Source: Linyphia triangularis
Taxonomy: Eukaryota > Arthropoda > Arachnida > Araneae > Linyphiidae
Direction: 5' to 3'
Length of the DNA stretch: 64,000 nt
Assembly: GCA_963978545.1 (NCBI GenBank)
Contig: OZ021724.1
Coordinates: forward strand, 96,951,792-97,015,791
The position numbers and the translations under genes are program-made. Positions 56,403 through 64,000 of this stretch are shown in pieces; positions within the stretch are counted from its first letter, which is position 1, and each line of letters begins with the position of its first letter. Below the pieces are notes generated by a model, which was not told the DNA's origin, did no database searches, and saw nothing but the letters and a program-made list of their open reading frames with translations.

Positions 56403-56580
56403 TGATCTGATAGCTGTGTAGTTAGCTTTCTGGATTCACGTGCTAAGGGTGCCGGGTTCGAATTCCGGGTTGGGCATGGATGTTCTTTGTGGTTCGGAAT
56501 CCACGTTCAGGTGCAGTTCTCAGCCTGATTAGCCGTTATTGTGCACATGTATAGATCGCTGAGCGTACAAACCAACCAAC
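56403..56580 (+). mobile_element. tRNA-derived SINE at the inner end of the right arm
   Basis: Starts near CTGATAGCTGTGTAGTTAGC, has B-box GGGTTCGAATTCC, and ends ACAAACCAACCAACC followed by CTGAAAAACGTAC. It is homologous to 53561-53721 but retains the B-box region. The downstream duplication copy is present and the upstream one is missing, so the arm stops at the SINE head. Confidence 0.8.
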
Positions 56581-57000
56581 CTGAAAAACGTACTTAAGAT
56601 CGCTACGCGGCGGCCATTTTGAAATTTGTAATTTAACCTAACATGCATGTGTTATATACCATTGGAAAGGAAATTTTATTTCCTACAAGTTTTCTTGCTT
56701 TAATTAGTTGGTAAAATAAGTTGTGAAGCCATTATTCGACAAAAATGTACGTTAGGTGGTACGGTGGCTGCCATTTTGGATTTTTTTACTGTAGCGCCAC
56801 TCATACCGGGATGCCAGGTACCCATCATCGGATTTCATTTTCTACGCATTCATACGAAGAGAATGACACCACCCACATGTTTGCATCATGAAGTGGCCCA
56901 CGGGACCACTTTTTTCGACATTAGCGCCCAGACTAATCCTCAGAAGAATTTCCATCTTATGCTTAATTTTTTTTTCTCTTTAGTCCTTCTTATTATCCAC

Positions 57001-57243
57001 TATACTAAACTCCAACTTAACTTGACATCACTAGACGATAGATCTTCACCGTGTTCATAGGTAATCAATCCAATTTAGCGGAGTGAAGACATAATTCTCG
57101 CCAAACCTTATAGACTTTTGTTCTCTACAGGGTTGTGGTTTGGCGAACATTATGCTTTCACGCCCCCAAAATGGAATAAATGCCTATGAGCACTGTTACG
57201 ATCTACCGTCTAGTGATGTCAAGTTAAGTTGAAGTTTAGTATA
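57001..57243. repeat. Foldback MITE (~60-bp arms)
   Basis: TATACTAAACTCCAACTTAA at 57001 pairs with TTAAGTTGAAGTTTAGTATA ending at 57243. The arms share TTGACATCACTAGACG. A second inner pair, CTCGCCAAACC and GGTTTGGCGAA, lies in the spacer. Confidence 0.85.
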
Positions 57244-57569
57244 GATGAATTCTGGAAAAATTAACGACCCAAAAATTCAAGATAAATAAATAATTCTTTA
57301 AATAATTTATACGAACCGGTGAGCAGGAGTAAAAATATATGGAATATACGACAAAAGTAAGAACCGAGTCACATGATCCGAGTATGATCCTGCTTTACTG
57401 TTTTTAAATTTTAAATGATTATCCTCAAAAGTATTTTTAGTAAGATATATTTCATTTTAATTCTCAACAAAAAGTGGGTTTGGCATTAAAGCAATGCCCA
57501 CAATAAAGTTTTTACATTTTAAAATAAGTTATAATTTTTAACTTCTTTAGAAGATGATTGTCGACGTAA

Positions 57570-57816
57570 AGCTGGATTTACACGCTACCAGTCGAAGTTC
57601 CAGTTTAGATCACCAACCAGTGACGTCATGTGACGTCACCAGGCTACTAGTTCCAGTAAACCAAACATTTTCTATTTACTGGTGTCGGCGACTCCGATCA
57701 ACCAATCACGTGCGCTCTTCCGTGATCACGGATAGACGGCGCAACGGTGGCTTAGCTGACGTCACAGAACTGGCGATCTAAACTGGAGGCCCGACTGGTA
57801 GCGTGTAAATCCGGCT
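57570..57816. mobile_element. PIF/Harbinger-like MITE, GGATTTACACGC ends
   Basis: A 247-bp element flanked by TAA. Ends are AGCTGGATTTACACGCTACC and GGTAGCGTGTAAATCCGGCT, continuing through AGTCG. It carries an internal palindrome of TGACGTCA words. A degraded relative lies at about 15750-16080. Confidence 0.85.
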
Positions 57817-57819
57817 TAA

Positions 57820-58610
57820 AAGTTTCCATGCAGGAAGAAAAAAATAACGAAAAATTGAAAGATAGCTTTTTTATTTCCATAAACAATAATAACAACTGTT
57901 CAACATATTTACTTTGTTAAATATAAATATTTACAGTTTATATTTACAAAACTTTAATTACTATCGTTATTTCATTGAACTTAAAGTAAAATATATCGCT
58001 TTGTTTTCTAAAAAATGTATGCTATTCTAAAATTCCACTTGCAACATAAGTATTTATAATGTTAAACAATACATAAATGCACATAGTTTGTGAGGTAAAA
58101 CATTAAAATATTCTTTTGGATAATTAATTAGGTTAAAATATTTTTATGAAGATATAAATATAAGTTTCTCTAACAAGACTGCATATGCATCCAAATATTG
58201 TAAAAATAAAAGCACTTTGTTTCTTTGTTTTCATATCAAATTAACATTTACCCGATTAAATATATTGTACTTTTAAACTATTTATTCTAAAATTTAAGGT
58301 TTTAAATAATATCAATCTTGATTTAGACTAGATAATTGTAAATTAGTTGCCTGAGCATTCCTGTAATACTAAAATATGTAAATGATTTAATCTATAATTG
58401 TATGATTAACCATTTATCTCTTGATATGTTTTTTTCTTCCCTCGTATGTTATTGAAAATTATTTACGTTTTAAAACTATCACATTAAGCATAAGGACAAA
58501 TTTAAAATATCATTAATTCAGGATAGTTGTTTGTACTTTTATGTAGTTTACTTCTAGTTAGTAATTCTCCCCCATCACACTCTAAATTTGAGATGGTGGT
58601 GGACTCCATG
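57820..58610. other. Intergenic AT-rich interval
   Basis: No frame, RNA gene or repeat boundary recognised. Confidence 0.4.
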
Positions 58611-58618
58611 GCCTATAG

Positions 58619-59327
58619 CAGCGTGCGTCACTAACTTTTAGAGGCTGCCGTATGACGTATGCAAGAGGTTTTTGCGGGCCGGATGCACCAAAATAAGTAT
58701 CTTTAATTAGTATCGATTTAACAATATATAGCATTTCTGAAAATTAGGAAAATATAAATATCTTTTACCTTAATAAAATTACAATTGATATTTTTTTTTT
58801 CTTCAAATAATCAAAAAAAATAATAGTTTTCATTATTAGTTAATCAAAGACTAAGAAAGAAGTGAATCTTATGTTTCAACGTGACAATGAGACTTGACCT
58901 AACTTTTAATAAAAGTATTTAAATTGTTCTTCTAGATTACTCCGTTTTAGTCTATATCAATTGTGAGGCGATGGCGGTCGATATCGTTCAGTTTTTTTTT
59001 AATGATAGAGTCGATGACTTTCGGAGTATTTGCTACAACCAATTTTAATAAATTCCCCAAATGAGAAACAGTTAAGTTATTTCTGCATTTATTCTTGATG
59101 AAACCCACCTTCCTGAAAGCTTCTTCATATAGTTTCTTCGGACACGTAGTGGAAAACTCTGCTCTACACAGTTAGCATATATTATTTCAGATAAATTACA
59201 ATTGCGTAGAAAAAAAAGGTCCATACCGTGGAATTTGATTCTTTATATCTTACGTGGTGCCGGCGGTCCGCAGAAAATTCTGTCGCTGGCCAAATCCGGC
59301 CCGCGCGCCACATAGTGGCTAACGCTG
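58619..59327 (-). mobile_element. Internally deleted hAT transposon
   Basis: A 709-bp element flanked by a perfect 8-bp duplication GCCTATAG (58611-58618 and 59328-59335). Ends are CAGCGTGCGTCACTAAC and the reverse complement of CAGCGTTAGCCACTATG. Subterminal GCGGGCCGGAT and ATCCGGCCCGCG are typical of hAT elements. A transposase C-terminal remnant lies inside. Confidence 0.85.
58947..59165 (-). pseudogene. hAT transposase C-terminal remnant
   Basis: The minus-strand frame gives AEFSTTCPKKLYEEAFRKVG, then FIKNKCRNNLTVSHLGNLLK and a stop at 58947. The FxKxxFIKNKxRxxLTxxHLxxLL pattern is the conserved dimerisation-region signature of hAT transposases. The catalytic part is absent. Confidence 0.75.
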
Positions 59328-59335
59328 GCCTATAG

Positions 59336-59456
59336 GAACGGATCAAAGAGAACTATGGACATAAGACACCTGTCTCCGTATACATACATAAAACGTCATA
59401 TTTGAATAGTAGTAGTAGAAAAGTATTAGAAAAGTTGCAGTTAAAAAAAAGTATTG

Positions 59457-59493
<37 letters not shown>

Positions 59494-60937
59494 ACCCTTG
59501 CGAATGTTTCATCTCTGACTAATAATTTGTTTTTCCTCCAAGCAATTGCAATCAAATTGCCACTGTATTTTATAAAATGTGTTTCATTCATAACTTGTAA
59601 TGGTGTACAAATAAAATGGTTTATGATCCTCTGATATAGTAAATGAAATAGAATAAGGCAAAGGCTTGGTATTTAGTTGAAAAACATTGGGATGGTTAGT
59701 TTGCGATTGGTATAACATCGACATCTTTTAAGATGACTCATCGATACGAACAATTACATAGTTATCATCAATTGCAACGCTAATTTTCTCGAAATTGATC
59801 ACCGCTACCATTCTGAGAATACCCTAATTAAGAAGCAACACTGCACGTTTATTTGACACGTAAATACTCACAAAAAATAACTTCGATGCGGACGGAATTG
59901 TAAAGGGACATATACTGATCGGAAGAATCAGTTTTTCCTAAATCCAACAGAATATTTTCATAAACTTTCAAACTAATCTAAGTAAGCTCCATACGATTCC
60001 CAACATCATCTTCTAAAATCTGGACAAGGCAGACATGTTGGCGAAAAGGCTAATTTTATATACACACTCTTTTTGTTCACCCATTGAACAAATTTATAAT
60101 CATTCATCCACATGTTGCTTTCTTTTGGGGAAAGAAAGCTACTGTTTTGGTTTAATATTAAATACCTTCAACTACAAAATTTTACGAAAATTGAATAACT
60201 TAAATTGTTGACTGGGGGAATTTTATCACTATCTGCTGAAAACCACAGACAACGTATCTTCTTGAGCATTCACAAAAAATACAAAAAATAAATAAATCAA
60301 ATTGAATTGATTATTACATCTCACAATCAAGAATTCCTGGTTTTAACGATTCCAGAAAATATTAAATATCTTCATCTAGTAGCTAGTAAAACCATTTTGT
60401 TTCTAAACTTTCGATTGTATTTTCAAATATGAGCAATATATTTTAGAGTATCTAAAATATACTTTAAGTATATTTCGTATAAATATTCCCTATTATCAAC
60501 CATGTTACATTGACAATTCTTAGGATCAAAAGATAAGTTAGGCGCAGATTCATAATTTTCAATACAATGTCGAAGCGCCAAAATATTCCACTGATAGAAA
60601 TTAAAAAAAAAAAAAAAAAAAGCTTGTAGATAGGAATAATATATAAGATATATATATAATTAAAAGATGTGTGTTCCCCCAAATCAAAAAAAGTTTTTGG
60701 AAACCATGCAAATAATTCTGGTTACTGCGCATTTTTTTAAGAGCCGTTTAAATACTTTAGCCTGTCAACCCCCAATAGTACTGTCTATTTAACTAAAGTG
60801 ACCAAAATATGTTGTTGGTGGACAATCTAGGAAAATTATAAATACCAGAGAAAAAAACAATACTAGCATTGAGCAAGTAACAATAATACGAATCCAAATC
60901 TAATATGTTTAGAATTGCTTGCTCATAGCCTATCAAG
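59336..60937. other. Intergenic AT-rich interval
   Basis: Contains a long A tract at 59461-59490 and another at about 60604-60620. No gene or element boundary recognised. Confidence 0.4.
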
Positions 60938-61568
<631 letters not shown>

Positions 61569-61600
61569 CTATCAATGTTTAAGCGACATACATCCAGTTT

Positions 61601-62375
61601 CTACCGCGATATATTAGAACTTGACGTATGTGACATACTGCACAGCATACTAATATCATCACTTGATATCTCTCCACCTGCAGGAAACACCTTGATGAAA
61701 GGCGCAGTCCTCATCACAACCTCAACCGCATCCAACCTCCCCAGTTCCTTCAGCTTATCCAAGAGGCAAGCCACCGTGCTGGAAGGATCCTTCAACCACT
61801 CCCTCATGATCCTCGCGGTCGGACTCTCAGACGGATTATCGCCCGGATCCAGATGTGGCAGCATATCCGTCAGTCCGAACAGTACCGCCAGCATGCACCA
61901 ATCCCTGCCGATGGGCTCTGGAGGGTCCAGTATGGAACACAACCTCTGCAGAACCGGCAGTGGAAGGTTCGAGGCATGGAGTTGGGGTCCTAAGACAACA
62001 CCACCGGTTCCACAGTTGTTGTTGCTGAAACCACCTGCGCTGTTATTACTATATGCACTGCTGTTATTGGATCCATTGTTATTACTGTACGAATTGCTGC
62101 TGGATCCGTTGGTATTGCTGGATCCTTGGATACTGGATCCAAGGCATATGTCTACTGATCCGAGGCAGATGACGTCTGCGAGAACTTCTTCGATGTCGGC
62201 CGTCCGAACCGTTCCGGTAAGTCCATTATCGATAAGTCCTGCAAGAAGTAGGTGCGAAGGATGGCTCGTGGGTTGGATTAGGTGTTGGCAGAGGTGGGTC
62301 GGGCTGATGGCGTGACGCTCGCATAAAAGGCCAGGGCACATTTCGGACAGGGTATGGTCGATGATCCCCAGTAGA
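61601..62375 (-). CDS. DAPK1: DAPK1 last exon, death domain and tail
   Basis: 775 nt after the acceptor TTTCTGTCCAG; begins SLLGIIDHTLSEMCPGLL and stops with TAG at 61603-61601. It holds linker, low-complexity insert, death domain and Ser-rich tail in one exon. Confidence 0.88.
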
Positions 62376-63239
62376 CTGGACAGAAAGTAGAAGCTGGAAT
62401 GGATTTGAAGGATATCAAATTTTTGAAAACCTGATTGACGAGCATAGAATTTACTTCGGAATTAATTGAGATTTGTTACTAGAAAATTCTTAAGTACAAT
62501 AAAAGAAAGCAAATGTTCTGGTACAGATAGACTGGACAGTCCTAATACTAGGTAAACTTCATAGAAAAGAGAGATAACGTGACACTTCATTTTTTAAAGT
62601 ATGACGTCTTGATGAAATTTAGTTTCAAATGTTTTTCTTCTTGATGAGTGTTCAAATATTTTTCTTTTATCTATCGCCAAATGTGGCAAACTTCTAAATA
62701 GACAATTTTAACCAAGACAAATTGCATTATTTTAATGTACACTATTTTTTCTACTATGAAGACGTAAATGTGAATATAATGTAGATTATAACAAATGTAC
62801 TTATGTATTGACAATAGCTTAGTAATTAAAAAATGAAAATAGAGGAGATTTATTTTAAAAGCCAATAACTGCCAACTAACACGTTAATTTCAAGTTCTCT
62901 TTTATTATTCTAGAATATTATATATTTCTACACGTTTAATTTCGTTGCTTGATTTTTTTTTTTTTACTTCCGTATATTATCATCAGTAAATGAATTATAT
63001 AAGTCCTATCAGATAACAAATAGCTGGTAGTCGGTTCAAATGAGTTTCAAAATGGGATCAATTTACCTTTCTACCCTCAGGAATGAAGGTGCCCTCACTT
63101 TGACGTCTATACACTCTCCGAACTCTCCGAGAGTTATCTGACCCTGGATGCTGCTGCAAGTGAAGTTGCTCCCTTGTCTCCACTGCTGCAGTGCGCAATC
63201 TGTGGATACATGGTTCTGAGAATAACGCCGAAGCTGAAC
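61601..63239 (-). CDS. DAPK1: Death-associated protein kinase 1 orthologue, C-terminal part
   Basis: Two exons (63067-63239 and 61601-62375) encode 315 residues of the C terminus; the gene continues beyond the right edge. The family is a large Ca2+/calmodulin-regulated Ser/Thr kinase with ankyrin repeats, a ROC-like domain and a death domain, acting in apoptosis and autophagy. Seen here: linker block CPGLLCERHAISP and VICLGSVDICLG; death domain at residues ~197-290 (LDPPEPIGRDWCMLAVLFGL, SPTARIMREWL, LLDKLKELGRLDAVEVVM); Ser-rich tail ending SSNISR. All match the DAPK1 C terminus, whose vertebrate tail ends SISSVVSR. UNC5 or ankyrin death domains are less likely, because the linker and tail fit only DAPK1. 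A 46-residue Ser/Asn/Gly-rich insert separates linker and death domain. Confidence 0.88.
62000..62137 (-). other. DAPK1: Ser/Asn/Gly-rich insert in DAPK1
   Basis: About 46 codons of S, N and G (for example SSNTNGSSSNSYSNNN) between ICLGS and LHASNLPLP. In the human protein, as I recall it, the two blocks are almost adjacent. Codons AAC/AAT and AGC/AGT alternate, which suggests growth by slippage followed by drift. Confidence 0.8.
63067..63239 (-). CDS. DAPK1: DAPK1 penultimate exon
   Basis: 173 nt between acceptor CTCTTTCAG and donor GTAAAT. It encodes VQLRRYSQNHVSTDCALQQW, GSNFTCSSIQGQITLGEF and IDVKVRAPSFLRVE, and joins in phase to SLLGIIDHTL of the last exon. It lies upstream of the linker, in the region between ROC-like and death domains. 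Confidence 0.8.
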
Positions 63240-64000
63240 CTGAAAGAGCATAAGGAAATAAGAAATAAATTAGAAAGTATTTATTAAATGTTCTATGGGA
63301 AAAAATAAATTTTGGATGAAGCATTGAAGTCTTTTTCTTAATGAAAATTTAGTCTTTTACTTCACAATTCCTTTTAGGAAAGACACATGCCCAGATTACT
63401 CTATTTTAAGAAATAGATGATTACTACACAATGCCCAATAAGTGCATTTTGAGGTTCTTTACCCAATTTTTTTTTAATTAAATTTTTTTTTACTAAAATA
63501 GGGTAAAATTTTAAGATATACTTATTCGTTATAAACGTTGATGATTTTGTTGTGAGCGTTGATTTTTGAGAAGTAATTTTTTTCGCTGACTTAATTTGAT
63601 GTTTATATATTCAAGAAAATGCACTTGAAAGGCAAAATTATCCATGAATATAAAACTAATTGCAGAGTGATTTCTTGAAACTGAGGAGCAAGTTGATGAT
63701 ATGCTAACTATTTGCTTGGAAAATTACTTCTTTTCTTTTGCTATTTCAAAAGAATTTCCGTATATATACGAACTCGGTACACAGGATACTACTTTACTTA
63801 CGGTTTCAACAGTGAAGGCGTTAAGGAAAGTGAATCAATATAAGTTTTAATTATTAATGAATGCCCAATTTGGGAACAGTTCTGTTTATCGTATGTGGTC
63901 GGTACATTAAAAAATTAGTGAAATGAATTTTACTCGAGAGATTAACAAGACTAAGTGTACAAGATCTCTTCCTAAGTATTGAGAGACAATGGTAAATCAA
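63240..64000 (-). other. DAPK1 intron, continues beyond the window
   Basis: AT-rich. A donor-like ACC|GTAAGT on the minus strand near 63800 was examined; its reading frame does not join the exon at 63239, so no exon is called. Confidence 0.5.

Larger units (their letters stand above)
53236..56905 (-). mobile_element. 3.7-kb element with ~0.5-kb terminal inverted repeats
   Basis: The left arm (about 53236-53718) and right arm (about 56403-56905) are inverted copies. They share TCCCGTGGGCCACTTCATGA, GTGGGTACCTGGCATCCCGG, ACACATGCATGTTAGGTTAA and TTTCAAAATGGCCGCCGCG. The interior holds decayed minus-strand coding sequence (54282-56400). Left-end subrepeats of ~165 bp, each starting AAAATGGCCGCC or a variant, run from about 53345 to 53960. 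Each arm includes a SINE. No target duplication was clear and I cannot place it in a known superfamily. Confidence 0.75.

Noticed and set aside
61575..62315. Long plus-strand open frame of 246 codons
   Set aside because: It is antisense to the DAPK1 last exon. The minus-strand frame has the conserved death domain and proper splice sites.
61601..63239. UNC5 netrin receptor assignment for the death-domain gene
   Set aside because: The death domain alone is compatible, but the upstream PGLLCERHAISP and ICLG blocks and the Ser-rich tail ending in ISR match DAPK1 and not UNC5.
63058..63324. 88-codon minus-strand frame overlapping the DAPK1 penultimate exon
   Set aside because: It is in a different frame from the exon that joins in phase to the last DAPK1 exon, and it crosses the acceptor.
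63795..63905. Possible upstream DAPK1 exon ending at a GTAAGT near 63800
   Set aside because: The frame that stays open ends in a phase that does not join the exon at 63239, and no convincing acceptor precedes it.

Overview
This is a 64 kb window of an AT-rich, intron-rich animal nuclear genome. Long GT-AG introns, many decayed transposons and scarce coding sequence point to an arthropod. The decayed LINE RNase H fragment and the TE-associated protein remnant resemble what I know from arachnid genomes, so a spider or other chelicerate is my best guess (inference, moderate confidence). Only three host protein-coding genes can be supported.

Layout. (1) 1-17.9 kb has no recognisable gene. It holds tandem and dispersed repeats, several non-autonomous transposons and a 19-copy 21-bp minisatellite. 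(2) 18.2-22.5 kb, plus strand: a three-exon cysteine-rich gene of the arthropod 'protein pinocchio' family. (3) 22.9-48.75 kb, minus strand: a complete 14-exon gene for the mitochondrial iron-dependent alcohol dehydrogenase family enzyme hydroxyacid-oxoacid transhydrogenase (ADHFE1/HOT), 468 codons. It is tail-to-tail with pinocchio, with 408 bp between the two stop codons. Its introns hold most of the mobile DNA, including a four-layer nest in intron 12 and a degenerate 18S rRNA fragment in intron 9. (4) 49-61 kb is a transposon-rich intergenic stretch: a probable solo LTR, a miniature LTR element (TRIM) whose LTRs contain a tRNA-like segment, a 3.7 kb element with ~0.5 kb terminal inverted repeats around a decayed conserved protein of unknown function, and PIF/Harbinger-like and hAT-like elements. 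(5) 61.6-63.24 kb, minus strand: the last two exons of a DAPK1 (death-associated protein kinase 1) orthologue, with the death domain and Ser-rich tail. The rest of that gene lies beyond the right edge.

The three genes do not form a pathway; this is an ordinary animal gene neighbourhood. The unusual content is the mobile DNA. The best candidates for something undescribed are the tRNA-bearing TRIM at 51.4-51.9 kb, the long-inverted-repeat element at 53.2-56.9 kb, a 40-bp mobile fragment at 13.06 kb whose insertion is proven by an empty paralogous copy nearby, and a CAGGGTTTCC-ended DNA transposon family with a 6-bp target duplication. Exon boundaries were set by hand from splice sites and reading-frame continuity. 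No database search was possible.
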